Of a stretch of 44,006 nucleotides of DNA, positions 21,109 through 28,447 are shown one piece after another; within the stretch, counting starts at the first letter, position 1; every line of letters starts with the position of its first letter. Made by a program: the position numbers and the translations under genes. The stretch covers positions 1 through 44,006 of IMG/VR virus record IMGVR_UViG_3300031974_002308, one strand, 5' to 3'. Below the pieces are notes generated by a model, which was not told the origin of the DNA, did no database searches, and saw only the letters and a program-made list of their open reading frames with translations. This DNA comes from a virus.

Positions 21109-21433
21109 ATCTACTTCTCTCCTGTCTTAGGTTAGCCATCTTCGTTCTCCATTCCTCGAACTGCATGTCAACAGCGGCTTTCTCTGTTTGCAGTCCATCG
21201 AGGCTGGCTTTTGCCACAGCTACAGCCATAGTAGCTGCACTGTACTCGTCACTTGCTTCAGCTTTAGATTTCTGAGCATTGTAACTTCGCTCTCCATCAT
21301 CTTTAGCTTTGCATAGTTCTATCCAAAATACTCTTTTTAATTGAGTCTCTGCTTTGAGAACATTAATCCTAGCTTCAGATATCTTAGGAATAATATCTCT
21401 TAACTGTTGGTGAAAGTTTTCAGATTTGTCCAT
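21098..21433 (-). CDS. Coiled-coil early protein, 111 aa
   Basis: Mostly one long alanine/lysine-rich coiled coil (SEARINVLKAETQLKRVFWI; ATMAVAVAKASLDGLQTEKA). ATG 21433 chosen, as it lies inside the dnaB end with a 14-nt overlap; ATG 21463 is in frame further upstream. No recognised domain. Position right after dnaB suggests a helicase accessory or loader-like role, but no ATPase motif is present. Confidence 0.6.
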   Translation of the reverse strand: MDKSENFHQQLRDIIPKISEARINVLKAETQLKRVFWIELCKAKDDGERSYNAQKSKAEASDEYSAATMAVAVAKASLDGLQTEKAAVDMQFEEWRTKMANLRQERSRYGA

Positions 21434-22721
21434 AAGTTTTTTTCTCTCTCCCGAATGCGGCATCCTCTGGGTCTAAGAACTTTGATCTTGAGCCATCAAA
21501 ATGAAGTTCGAATTCACCGGCTTCGCCCATTCTATTTTTTCTAATGATCACTTCTGCAAGTCCAGTATCAAGTGAATCATAATACTCTTGTCTATATAAC
21601 ATGATAACCATGTCAGCATCTTGTTCAATAGAACCTGAGTCTCGTAAATCTGAAAGGACTGGTCTCTTGTCCGTTCTCGCTTCCACACCCCGATTCAATT
21701 GCGATAACGATATTAACGGACAGCCAACTTCTTTAGCCAGCCCCTTCAGAAGATTTGATATGTAGCTCATGCTTGCTGTTCTAGAATCAGAATTGCTTGG
21801 AGCTTGATTTGATGTCATAAGTAACTGCAAGTAATCAACAACGATGAGTTCAACATTAGTGACTGCTTGCACAGCTTTTGTTTTGCTTATAAGTGTTTCA
21901 ATTGTTATTGGTGATTTGTCATATATGTAAAGACCGCATTGATCTAATTCTTTTCTAGCCTTTTGAAACTTGACCCAATCCTGTGCATCTAATTGACCAG
22001 TAATTAATTTATCCATACTGATATCGTATTCAGCACTTATTATTTTTTTTAGTAATTGCTCTTTAGTCATTTCTAAACTAAAGACTAAAACTGTTTTGCC
22101 TTTAGCCATATTGTTAGCAGCAACATTTAGTGCCCATGTTGTTTTTCCCATGCCGGGTCTGCCAGCAACAACAATTAAGTCACCAGATTTGAAACCCTTG
22201 ATCTTGTCATCAATACAATTGAACCCTGTACCAATAATATTTTTAGATATAAGTTCAGCATTTTCCAATTCATCTTGCACCGCATCAAATATTTCATTAA
22301 CTTTAATAGGTGCTCCAACATTTTTGGTTACTTTATTTTGAATAACTAGACTGTTAACTCGATCAACTTTCTCATTAATCTCTAAATCTTCAGCAACAAT
22401 CTTAGGAATATCAGAAGCTAACTTTAAAAGTTTATTGTTAGCAGTCTTTTCATGCATAGATTTAATCCATGTTGTGTAGCCAGTAGAGCTTATGCAGTTA
22501 TTCATAGCTGAATTAATAACATCATGCTGAAACTCATCTAGCCCTGCTCTTACTGTGATAATGTCAGCTGCTTGTCTTTTGATCATTACTTCGTATGCTT
22601 GCCTAAAGGTTTTATTTTCAAAATCTTCTGGCAATAATCCATCTTCCTGTGATCTTTTGAAATACTTACCATTCAAAAGCATTGAGCCAATCAGGTTAGC
22701 TTCTAACTCATAACTATGCAT
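21420..22721 (-). CDS. dnaB: Replicative DnaB-family helicase, 433 aa
   Basis: Hexameric 5'-3' helicase. The N-terminal DnaB domain (residues 1-100, LEANLIGSMLLNGKYFKR) is followed by a RecA-like domain. Walker A is GRPGMGKT (187-194), Walker B LIVVDYLQLL (about 293-302), LSQLNRGVEARTDKRPVLSD and a sensor RDSGSIEQDADMVIMLYR follow. The C-terminus has IIRKNRMGEAGEF. Length is full. Overlaps the initiator gene by 8 nt, consistent with an initiator/helicase pair as in lambda O/P-type systems, though no loader was found. Confidence 0.95.
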   Translation of the reverse strand: MHSYELEANLIGSMLLNGKYFKRSQEDGLLPEDFENKTFRQAYEVMIKRQAADIITVRAGLDEFQHDVINSAMNNCISSTGYTTWIKSMHEKTANNKLLKLASDIPKIVAEDLEINEKVDRVNSLVIQNKVTKNVGAPIKVNEIFDAVQDELENAELISKNIIGTGFNCIDDKIKGFKSGDLIVVAGRPGMGKTTWALNVAANNMAKGKTVLVFSLEMTKEQLLKKIISAEYDISMDKLITGQLDAQDWVKFQKARKELDQCGLYIYDKSPITIETLISKTKAVQAVTNVELIVVDYLQLLMTSNQAPSNSDSRTASMSYISNLLKGLAKEVGCPLISLSQLNRGVEARTDKRPVLSDLRDSGSIEQDADMVIMLYRQEYYDSLDTGLAEVIIRKNRMGEAGEFELHFDGSRSKFLDPEDAAFGREKKTYGQI

Positions 22722-23346
22722 ATGTCCTCTCTATGATTAGATGAAATTGTGTTGGTGATAACAATGTTCTTAAATTTGGTTTACCTGACATAAAACTTCT
22801 AAGATAATTAACATGTCCTTGGCTATTAGCAATTTCAAAATATGAATACCAAAACTCTCTTTTAGTTAAGTCAATCTTGTTTCCAGTTTTAGGTGATGTG
22901 ATTCCTTTTCTTGCAAGTTCTCTTAATTCCTTCCATCTATTTTTAGCTACAAAACTATTTGCAGAATGTGTATAAAACATACTACTAGTTACCTCTTTAT
23001 AAATTTCATGTATCTCTTCTAAATCTAAAATATATTTAACTTTAGTATATGTTTTAGTATTGTAGCCATCTGTAGACCCCCCATAGCCATCTGTAGACCC
23101 CCCTAATATTTTGTATAAATTGCTAGTGTTATCTCTTTTTTGCCACTCGATATAACCAGCATTTTGCAACTTTCTAAGATTATCTTTTACGGCTGATAAG
23201 GAGAGCCCGGTCAATGCACAAAGTTTTTTGTGTGAAGGGTAAGACTGACCAGACTCATCGGAATAGTTTGCTAAGACAAATAGAATTAGCTTCTGTGTTG
23301 GTGTGCATTCGTATTTTATAACTTTAGTAATGTATTCAACTGACAT
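22714..23346 (-). CDS. Winged-helix replication initiator, 210 aa
   Basis: N-terminal winged helix (residues 15-75: TPTQKLILFVLANYSDESGQ, then PSHKKLCALTGLSLSAVKDN) as in lambda O-like and DnaD-like initiators. Then a repeat GGSTDGY-GGSTDGY (82-95) encoded by two 20-nt iterons, then a helical C-terminal region (LDLEEIHEIYKEV; WYSYFEIANSQGHVNY) that may recruit the helicase. Followed directly by dnaB. Repeats inside an O-like gene normally mark the replication origin. Confidence 0.8.
   Translation of the reverse strand: MSVEYITKVIKYECTPTQKLILFVLANYSDESGQSYPSHKKLCALTGLSLSAVKDNLRKLQNAGYIEWQKRDNTSNLYKILGGSTDGYGGSTDGYNTKTYTKVKYILDLEEIHEIYKEVTSSMFYTHSANSFVAKNRWKELRELARKGITSPKTGNKIDLTKREFWYSYFEIANSQGHVNYLRSFMSGKPNLRTLLSPTQFHLIIERTYA
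23063..23103. repeat. Two 20-nt iterons, candidate replication origin
   Basis: Unit TAGCCATCTGTAGACCCCCC occurs exactly twice (23063-23082 and 23084-23103), one base apart, so the period is 21 nt. Next to it (22990-23060) the DNA is strongly AT-rich, suitable for unwinding. It lies inside the initiator gene, like the lambda and lambdoid origins. Confidence 0.65.
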
Positions 23347-23368
23347 TGTGTACCCTCATACTTTCCCT

Positions 23369-23397
23369 AATTTAAATTAAAAAATATTCAATGTAAA
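23369..23397 (-). promoter_or_regulatory. Promoter for the replication block
   Basis: On the minus strand TTTACA (23397-23392), 17-nt spacer, TAAATT (23374-23369). It points at the initiator ATG at 23346. It lies back to back with the promoter at 23401, separated by 3 nt, so a regulator binding here could switch both blocks. Confidence 0.55.
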
Positions 23398-23400
23398 GTG

Positions 23401-23429
23401 TTGAATTAATTTTTTTTATTGTTTACAAT
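23401..23429 (+). promoter_or_regulatory. Promoter for the recombination block
   Basis: TTGAAT (23401-23406), 17-nt spacer, TACAAT (23424-23429), 19 nt before the ERF start codon. Good -10, fair -35. Confidence 0.6.
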
Positions 23430-23447
23430 TCTTACAAGGAGTAATTA

Positions 23448-24059
23448 ATGACAACACAGAAAATTAATACAGCTCTTCAGAATGTGCAAAAGTACATGAT
23501 GGAGAACCCAATTGCGTTATCAGCTGAGAATAAATTTCAAGGCTACAAATACAGAGGGATCAAAGAAGTTATTCAAGCTTTTTCTAAACCATTAGCTGAA
23601 AACAACATAATCGTTCTGCCACAGAATATTAAAGTCTCTACTAAATTTTTAGAAGACGGCAAAAACACACTGACAAGAATTACTGGTGAGGTTAGATTGT
23701 ATTGCACACTGGACGGATCATATATTGAAAGATCATATGAGGGTCACAGCAAGTCTAACCAAGGCAAAGACTTAGAAGCTGCCAAGTCATTCGCATTTAG
23801 AGATGCTTTACTAGAAACATTTTGCGTTCCTTTTGAGTCAGTCGTTGAACCAGAGATGGAAGGTGTTGACGAAAGTGATGAGCCAGTAGATGGTTCTCAA
23901 GAAACAGTTAATGCTTTCGTAGCTGATCTTGAGGGTCTAATAGATGAGTCAGATGCTGAAGAAGTTTTTAAGAACTATTCAAAAGCGGCTGAACTATCTG
24001 GTGATAGAGAGCTACTAAAGAAAATTAATCTTGAATACATAAAGTTTACTAAAGAATGA
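23448..24059 (+). CDS. erf: ERF-family ssDNA-annealing recombinase, 203 aa
   Basis: The ERF core is seen as FQGYKYRGIKEVIQAFSKPLAE, then GEVRLYCTLDGSYIERSYEG and SNQGKDLEAAKSFAFRDALL. The pattern '...yrYr.ld.v...v.p.la...l' followed by 'h..s.GS.....G........k..qa.GsA.TYarR..L....' marks P22 Erf relatives. The C-terminus is acidic. ERF proteins anneal single strands made by a 5'-3' exonuclease, here the YqaJ enzyme coupled by a 4-nt overlap. It probably acts in genome circularisation and repair. Good AAGGAG Shine-Dalgarno. Confidence 0.85.
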   Translation: MTTQKINTALQNVQKYMMENPIALSAENKFQGYKYRGIKEVIQAFSKPLAENNIIVLPQNIKVSTKFLEDGKNTLTRITGEVRLYCTLDGSYIERSYEGHSKSNQGKDLEAAKSFAFRDALLETFCVPFESVVEPEMEGVDESDEPVDGSQETVNAFVADLEGLIDESDAEEVFKNYSKAAELSGDRELLKKINLEYIKFTKE

Positions 24060-24994
24060 TTAAGCAAGGTACACAGGCTTGGCACGACCAAAGAAAGAAT
24101 AGAATTACTGGAACAAGAATCCAGAAAGCTATTAGAGAGTGCCAATGGACTAGAGGAGATCAATGGGAAGCACTGGGCAGGGATATGTACAGAGAAGCAA
24201 ACAGACTTGTGCAAGACCCATTCGATTCACGAGCATTGTTTGCCATTGAGTATGGTAAAGAACATGAGCCTCATGCCTTACAGCAACTCAAAGAGATGGG
24301 CTATCAAGTAACTCAGCCCTCTTTTGTTGTTCATCCAGATCATGATTGGCTTGGTATGTCTCCAGATGGAGTATTAGTTAAAGGTAGAAAGGGCAAGATT
24401 GCAGCAGTGGAAATTAAATGCCCACAAACAAAACCCGCAACTAATGTTAAAGATCAGAAAAGAAACTATTGGCACCAGATGCAACTAGGCATGGAGTGCA
24501 TGGATATAGATGAAATGCTGTTCTTCCAATGGTATGAAAACAACAGCCATCAAGAATGGGTTGATAGAGACCCTAGCTGGGCAGAGACATATATTCCAAA
24601 GGCAAAAGAATTTATGGATTGGTATGCCAAAGCATCCAAAGACCCTGAATACATAGCCAGATGGTCTGAAGATAAAGAAGAACCGGGTATCAATTACAAG
24701 AATGTACAAGAAGATGATAGTTCACAGGAATTAGCATCTGTCTTAAAAGAACTAAAGCAGCTCGATGAGAGAAAGAAAATCCTTGAACCAAGGAAAAAAG
24801 AACTCTCAGCTTTGTTAATAAAGCAGCATCGTGGTGCCTTTAGTACCCCTAATGTGAGATGTCATATGACTCAAGCAAGGGGTCGTATCAATTATTCTAG
24901 GCTTGTGAAAGAGCAGAATATCCCTTATGAAACTATCGAAGGATACAGATCAGAGGGTGATTCTAGAATTTATACTAAGCTTATTGAGGAGTAA
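24056..24994 (+). CDS. YqaJ/lambda-exo family exonuclease, 312 aa
   Basis: Restriction endonuclease-like fold. GTQAWHDQRKNRITGTR at the N-terminus is the 'gs.eW...R...ItaS' element. YGKEHEP (67-73), LGMSPDGVL (99-107, catalytic D104) and AVEIKCPQ (117-124, E119 and K121) make the metal site. The C-terminal part is helical (LKQLDERKKILEPRKKELS). It supplies 3' single strands to ERF, the phage-type recombination pair. Overlaps erf by 4 nt (ATGA). Confidence 0.9.
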   Translation: MIKQGTQAWHDQRKNRITGTRIQKAIRECQWTRGDQWEALGRDMYREANRLVQDPFDSRALFAIEYGKEHEPHALQQLKEMGYQVTQPSFVVHPDHDWLGMSPDGVLVKGRKGKIAAVEIKCPQTKPATNVKDQKRNYWHQMQLGMECMDIDEMLFFQWYENNSHQEWVDRDPSWAETYIPKAKEFMDWYAKASKDPEYIARWSEDKEEPGINYKNVQEDDSSQELASVLKELKQLDERKKILEPRKKELSALLIKQHRGAFSTPNVRCHMTQARGRINYSRLVKEQNIPYETIEGYRSEGDSRIYTKLIEE

Positions 24995-24996
24995 AT

Positions 24997-25161
24997 ATGG
25001 ATATAAATGCCAAAAAACCAATTAGTTCCAGAGTCAATGCCGCTGTCTATGACAGAATGGTTGAGGTTGCTAAAGACCCTAACCATAGATTTCATGACAG
25101 AAAAGTTGCCTATATAGTCAACAAGGTATTGGAAGACTGGTTAGCGAAGGAGGATAATTAA
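24997..25161 (+). CDS. Ribbon-helix-helix-like small protein, 54 aa
   Basis: KPISSRVNAAVYDRMVEVAK (strand then helix), then RKVAYIVNKVLEDWL (second helix) fits the Arc/CopG ribbon-helix-helix layout of dimeric repressors. GAGG ten nt upstream, TAATG overlap with the next gene. This is the only repressor-like protein I found in the recombination/integration block, so it could control the promoter pair at 23369-23429. Fold call is by eye. Confidence 0.55.
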   Translation: MDINAKKPISSRVNAAVYDRMVEVAKDPNHRFHDRKVAYIVNKVLEDWLAKEDN

Positions 25162-25406
25162 TGGCTGATTACGATAATACAAATCGTGGTGCGATTTGGA
25201 AAAACGATAATAAAGAAAAAGAAAAACAACCTGATTTCACGGGTGTTTTAAATGTAGATGGTGTTGACTTTAATGTGAGTGCTTGGAAGAGAAAACCGGG
25301 AGCAAGTGAATCTGCTCCAGCGTTATCTTTTGCTATTCAACCTAAAGGCAATGCTAAACCTCAACAATCTTCAACAGATAAACCTGAAGAAGATATACCT
25401 TTCTAA
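25161..25406 (+). CDS. SSB-like protein with DIPF tail, 81 aa
   Basis: NTNRGAIWKNDNKEKEKQPD, then FTGVLNVDGVDFNVSAWKRK, with a C-terminus KPEEDIPF. The last residues are the tip by which bacterial SSB binds partner proteins. The body is a small beta domain of the 'DyTG.i.vdG.ey..saW' type common in phages. Place after ERF and exonuclease supports ssDNA binding. Much shorter than bacterial SSB (about 160). Confidence 0.7.
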   Translation: MADYDNTNRGAIWKNDNKEKEKQPDFTGVLNVDGVDFNVSAWKRKPGASESAPALSFAIQPKGNAKPQQSSTDKPEEDIPF

Positions 25407-25415
25407 GGAGGAAAT

Positions 25416-25724
25416 ATGGGTAAAATAGTAACCCCAGAGGGGAATGAAGCTCAAAAAACTATCAATCTAAACATTGATGGTGAGCTAAGAGAGTATGACA
25501 TAGAGTCGCTATCTGAAGATGCTAGGAATAAAATTGCCGTTCTTAATTTCTTTAGTGGCAATATTATGCCAATACTCACAGAGGTAATTAGGCTAGTACA
25601 GCTGGGTAATCAAGTTGACCAAGGTCAGCTAACTCGCTCTCTCCCAGAGAAGTACACAGTAGTACAACAAGCTGAAAATGTGGTAGAATCTGATAATACA
25701 GATGGAGAAGATTCATCTAAATAA
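25416..25724 (+). CDS. Unknown early protein, 102 aa (DUF6447-like?)
   Basis: LNIDGELREYDIESLSEDAR, then NKIAVLNFFSGNIMPILTEV resembles the 'i.IdG..y.ldsLsdeak..i..l....' pattern of DUF6447 and similar phage small proteins; this is a loose match. Acidic S/D-rich tail. Strong AAGGAGG six nt upstream of ATG. Not an enzyme by any visible motif. Confidence 0.58.
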   Translation: MGKIVTPEGNEAQKTINLNIDGELREYDIESLSEDARNKIAVLNFFSGNIMPILTEVIRLVQLGNQVDQGQLTRSLPEKYTVVQQAENVVESDNTDGEDSSK

Positions 25725-25729
25725 AGCTT

Positions 25730-26047
25730 ATGGCTTCAGATTTAGACAAGAGTCTCTCAGGTTCTGAGAGGCTCTCCTCTTTACAGGGTGTATCATCACT
25801 CGCAGAAACCCCTTGCACTGGAGATTACTGCTCCACATCATTCGGGGATCAAATTTGCAAAACTTGTGGCAGATCAGAAGTTGAAATTGCACAGTGGCAT
25901 TCTCTTTCAGAAACAGAAAGAAAACTAATTAACATTAAAAATGCAGCTGTTGGGTACAAGATCAGGCAAGTTGTTAACCAAGAGGAACGATGGCAAGAAC
26001 TACAGAAAGCCAAAGCTCAGAAGCGTTCAAAAGAGACCTTAAAGTAG
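25730..26047 (+). CDS. DUF1289-like cysteine protein, 105 aa
   Basis: CTGDYCSTSFGDQICKTCGR, then EVEIAQWHSLSETERK corresponds to DUF1289 ('CigiC......g.C.GC.RtldEIa.W..ls..er'), a small domain with four cysteines that probably binds iron or zinc. N-terminal serine-rich stretch of about 25 residues is extra. Its end overlaps the nuclease gene by 58 nt. No strong Shine-Dalgarno. Confidence 0.68.
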   Translation: MASDLDKSLSGSERLSSLQGVSSLAETPCTGDYCSTSFGDQICKTCGRSEVEIAQWHSLSETERKLINIKNAAVGYKIRQVVNQEERWQELQKAKAQKRSKETLK

Positions 26048-26445
26048 GTCAAGAACTTGAGCAAAAAGTTTTAAAAAACATTCACAAAAAATATCCGTCT
26101 GCTGTTTTAATTCCCGGAAAGTTCAAACCCTTTGATATTTATGTGCCAGAAACTGGGCATAAGATAGAAGTCAAAGCAGATTACAAAAGCCAAGAAACTG
26201 GCAACATCATTATAGAGGTTTTGATGTACGACAAACCATCAGCTTTGCTATCAACAGAAGCAGATTACTGGATCATATGCACAGGCGAAGAATACCTGTG
26301 GACCACACCACAAAAAATAGTGCAATGCATCATTCTTCACAACATACGCTGCCAAGACATTTTAGGGGATGGAGACAGCCAAGTTAAACTAGCTTGCTTG
26401 ATCCCGATAGAATTATTTAAAGATTATGTTTGTCACATAACTTGA
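25990..26445 (+). CDS. PD-(D/E)XK nuclease-like protein, 151 aa
   Basis: Central motif KPFDIYVPETGHKIEVKADY with D, then E-x-K (IEVKAD), is the classic PD-(D/E)XK active site. Helix LKVGQELEQKVLKNIHKKYP precedes it. Strand and helix order fit Holliday-junction resolvase or VRR-like enzymes, length about 150 also. GAGGAACG precedes ATG 25990. Probably resolves branched DNA during recombination and packaging. Specific substrate is inference. Confidence 0.72.
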   Translation: MARTTESQSSEAFKRDLKVGQELEQKVLKNIHKKYPSAVLIPGKFKPFDIYVPETGHKIEVKADYKSQETGNIIIEVLMYDKPSALLSTEADYWIICTGEEYLWTTPQKIVQCIILHNIRCQDILGDGDSQVKLACLIPIELFKDYVCHIT

Positions 26446-26469
26446 CATTAAATGTAATTAGTGTATTCT
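26442..26469 (+). promoter_or_regulatory. Sigma70-type promoter before the integration genes
   Basis: TTGACA (26442-26447), 16-nt spacer, TATTCT (26464-26469). Lies right at the nuclease stop and 31 nt before the next ATG. The -35 with its TTA flank equals that of the ribozyme-operon promoter. It could give integrase its own control. Confidence 0.6.
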
Positions 26470-26500
26470 TTGTATTATGAATAATTTAAAAGAGGATAAT

Positions 26501-26701
26501 ATGAATAAAAAATATATCTTTGATAACTACTTTATGGGCAAATGGAAAGCCGGAAGAATGATACTGGAGGTAAGATCAGTAGGACACAAATGGGTCTGGG
26601 TCAAGCCAACAGGGAGGAAGCAATTCAGTAGAATAACCAGAGCAGAGTGGGACCAAATCTCTAGCTCTAAAAAATTTGAGGAGCTTAACAATGATTCGTG
26701 A
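26501..26701 (+). CDS. Small unknown protein, 66 aa
   Basis: Basic, W/K-rich, beta-like: NKKYIFDNYFMGKWKAGRMI, LEVRSVGHKWVWVKPTGRKQ. 'G.kWv.vk..gr.....it..eWd.i' resembles small DNA-binding or translation-like SH3 folds; uncertain. ATG 26501 chosen (AGAGGA five nt upstream); 26477 is an in-frame alternative. First gene after the promoter at 26442. Confidence 0.6.
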   Translation: MNKKYIFDNYFMGKWKAGRMILEVRSVGHKWVWVKPTGRKQFSRITRAEWDQISSSKKFEELNNDS

Positions 26702-27155
26702 GAACAAAGCAATAAAATTTTACGAAGATGAAAAGACTAGACTGCAAGCCTCTAGGGTTAAAAAAATGTTGGTCTTGAAAAGACTTAAGCAGCAGATAGT
26801 TGATCAAGAGGACAGTATTAAAAAAGTTTCTGAACAAATTAGTACAATCAAACACGAAATAGAAGATTGGCAAGATGAAAAATTTTGGAAAAGAAAATGT
26901 TTCGCTTTAGTCAAAAAACATAACTATATCGGGTTTGATGATAGTGAATATACAGACGAAGAAGACAGCTGGGATTATCCAATTTCCTTTTGGTTTTGGT
27001 CGGATGATTTTGACAGTGATGATCTAAACGATCCATATCACGATGCACACCATTGCAGCAGTTGGTCAGAGCTACACAAAGCTCTTAGCGACTATGTAAA
27101 GATTCGCAAAGATAAAGAAATCGATGCGGAGCTTGATACGGAGGCGGCACAATGA
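26691..27155 (+). CDS. Coiled-coil acidic protein, 154 aa
   Basis: N-terminal coiled coil (YEDEKTRLQASRVKKMLVLK; QQIVDQEDSIKKVSEQISTI) then an acidic, aromatic C-terminal half (DDSEYTDEEDSWDYPISFWF; DFDSDDLNDPYHDAHH). ATG 26691 has GAGGAG nine nt upstream; 26676 is an alternative. The strongly negative surface could mimic DNA, so an inhibitor of host DNA-binding proteins is possible. That is speculation. Confidence 0.58.
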   Translation: MIRENKAIKFYEDEKTRLQASRVKKMLVLKRLKQQIVDQEDSIKKVSEQISTIKHEIEDWQDEKFWKRKCFALVKKHNYIGFDDSEYTDEEDSWDYPISFWFWSDDFDSDDLNDPYHDAHHCSSWSELHKALSDYVKIRKDKEIDAELDTEAAQ

Positions 27156-27376
27156 ACTATGGATTTGAAGGAGTAACTATGGAATATTTTGGAGAAGAAG
27201 CTTTACGAGTTGGATCACGCTTAGAGGACTGGCTACAACAGTTATCTTATCGTGGTCACACTAAACAAGATGTTTGGGTTGAAAGAGTTAAGGCATACAA
27301 GTACTTAAGAACATCTGGTCTAACCCAAGACACAGCAAGACATTTATTTAATCTTTTTTACGGTATAGAGGAATAG
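27152..27376 (+). CDS. Small unknown protein, 74 aa
   Basis: Helical protein (LRVGSRLEDWLQQLSYRGHT; WVERVKAYKYLRTSGLTQDT). ATGA overlap with the previous gene supports 27152; the ATG at 27179 is also in frame with its own AAGGAG. Directly followed (1 nt) by the duplicated small frame and then integrase, so it may be part of an excision/integration control group. No motif recognised. Confidence 0.58.
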   Translation: MNYGFEGVTMEYFGEEALRVGSRLEDWLQQLSYRGHTKQDVWVERVKAYKYLRTSGLTQDTARHLFNLFYGIEE

Positions 27377-27377
27377 T

Positions 27378-27545
27378 ATGGTTGCGGTTGCCCAGCGGTT
27401 TTTCCTTATTTTAATTTTCCGTTCATTGAGGGATTGGCTCACCCAAGGGCAAAACGAGCCATCAATCGCCCAAGGTGTATCATTAAACCTTACATTGAGG
27501 GAGTGGCTCACCCAAGAAGGCAAAAACGAGCTACCTACATTATGA
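27378..27545 (+). CDS. 55-aa protein with internal duplication, coupled to integrase
   Basis: Starts after GAGGAA and ends in an ATGA overlap with the integrase start. A hydrophobic N-terminus (MVAVAQRFFLILIF) is followed by two copies of a 13-residue unit: LRDWLTQGQNE and LREWLTQEGKNEL. Third-position and conservative changes between copies (D/E, Q/K) show that protein sequence is maintained. 'tLReWl.qeGkn' resembles the start of MerR/Xis-type winged helices, so an excisionase or directionality factor is possible. Too short for default gene callers. Confidence 0.6.
   Translation: MVAVAQRFFLILIFRSLRDWLTQGQNEPSIAQGVSLNLTLREWLTQEGKNELPTL
27424..27531. repeat. Imperfect direct repeat of about 37-39 nt before int
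   Basis: Units 27424-27460 and 27493-27531 share CATTGAGGGA-TGGCTCACCCAAG-GGCAAAA-CGAGC. Each holds a TGGCTC/GAGC(C/T)A inverted repeat. Period 69 nt. It could be coding duplication only, or binding sites for integrase or its partner. Confidence 0.75.
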
Positions 27546-28342
27546 AAACTTGGAAAGAAGCAGTTAAAGAATATTACAGATTCAACAAGATGGGTAAGAA
27601 TGACTTTACCTATAGAAAGTATTTTGATCCTTTGTTTAAGGATTGGGATGTTAACGATATTACTAAAGAACACATAGCGAGAGCCAGATCGGGGATCAAA
27701 GGAAAACCCGGTACTGTCAATCGCTATCTAAATTACTTCAGGGCAATACTTATGTATGCCTATGAAGAGCTAGGCTGGTTGGACTCCAAGCCGATTGTTA
27801 AGAGGGTTAGAGAAGAGCATACCTCCCATAAGTATTTCTCTAAAGAAGATATAGATAGGTTGGTAAATAATTTGCCACCTCACCTCGTAAAGCCTTTTAT
27901 ATTTTCACTCTTGACTGGGGTGAGGATGTCCAACTGCTTCAAGCTGCAATGGGATCACATCAAAGAAGATCAGATTGCTCTTGATGCTACAGAAACTAAA
28001 AATGGTAAGCCATTATGCGTACCATTGAATAAGAAGACGAGAGAGCTTCTAGGATCAATTGATAGGGTTAGCCCATATGTATTTACCTATGCAGGTAAAA
28101 ATATCAGCAGAGCATCAAATACGGGCTGGTATAGTGCATTAAAGAAGTCAGGGTTAGAGGGATTCCGCTGGCATGATATAAGGCACACTTGGGCAACCCA
28201 TCATGTTCAGAACGGGACACCTTTGCACACACTGCAACATCTTGGTGGTTGGTCTGATTTTAATATAGTTAATAGGTATGCACACTTATCTAAAGATTAC
28301 TTGAGTGATGCTTGTGAGAACAGTAATACTTTGATATCTTAA
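27542..28342 (+). CDS. int: Tyrosine integrase, 266 aa
   Basis: Site-specific recombinase. N-terminal SAM-like core-binding domain (residues 1-95, TWKEAVKEYYRFNKMGKNDF), then catalytic domain. Catalytic residues visible: R128 (LTGVRMSN), H211 and R214 (WHDIRHTWATHH), W237 (LGGWSDF) and nucleophile Y246 (VNRYAHLS). Short for an integrase, lacking an arm-binding domain, as in many marine podophage integrases. ATG 27542 fits the family start; the frame stays open upstream to 27434 but that sequence is the frame-shifted repeat. Indicates a temperate or once-temperate phage. Confidence 0.93.
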   Translation: MKTWKEAVKEYYRFNKMGKNDFTYRKYFDPLFKDWDVNDITKEHIARARSGIKGKPGTVNRYLNYFRAILMYAYEELGWLDSKPIVKRVREEHTSHKYFSKEDIDRLVNNLPPHLVKPFIFSLLTGVRMSNCFKLQWDHIKEDQIALDATETKNGKPLCVPLNKKTRELLGSIDRVSPYVFTYAGKNISRASNTGWYSALKKSGLEGFRWHDIRHTWATHHVQNGTPLHTLQHLGGWSDFNIVNRYAHLSKDYLSDACENSNTLIS

Positions 28343-28372
28343 AGACTGTTTTAATTATTACCCTTTTTGAAG

Positions 28373-28438
28373 GACTGGTAGGTGAAAACCATAATTTTTC
28401 CAAATAGTGTTTTATAATCCCTCATCCACTTACCAGTC
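28373..28438. terminator. Inverted repeat between convergent int and giant gene
   Basis: GACTGGTAGGTG (28373-28384) and CACTTACCAGTC (28427-28438) pair over 12 bp with one G-T, with a 42-nt spacer. On the plus strand TTTCTTTTTTTA follows, fitting termination of int transcripts. Loop is long for a terminator, so the alternative is a pair of integrase sites (attP arms). No tRNA fragment is recognisable here. Confidence 0.5.
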
Positions 28439-28447
28439 TTTCTTTTT

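Noticed and set aside
27434-27541. Upstream extension of the integrase with two HPR-KRA repeats
   Set aside because: The repeat is better explained in the other frame, which has a ribosome site and ATGA overlap; the integrase family starts at 27542.
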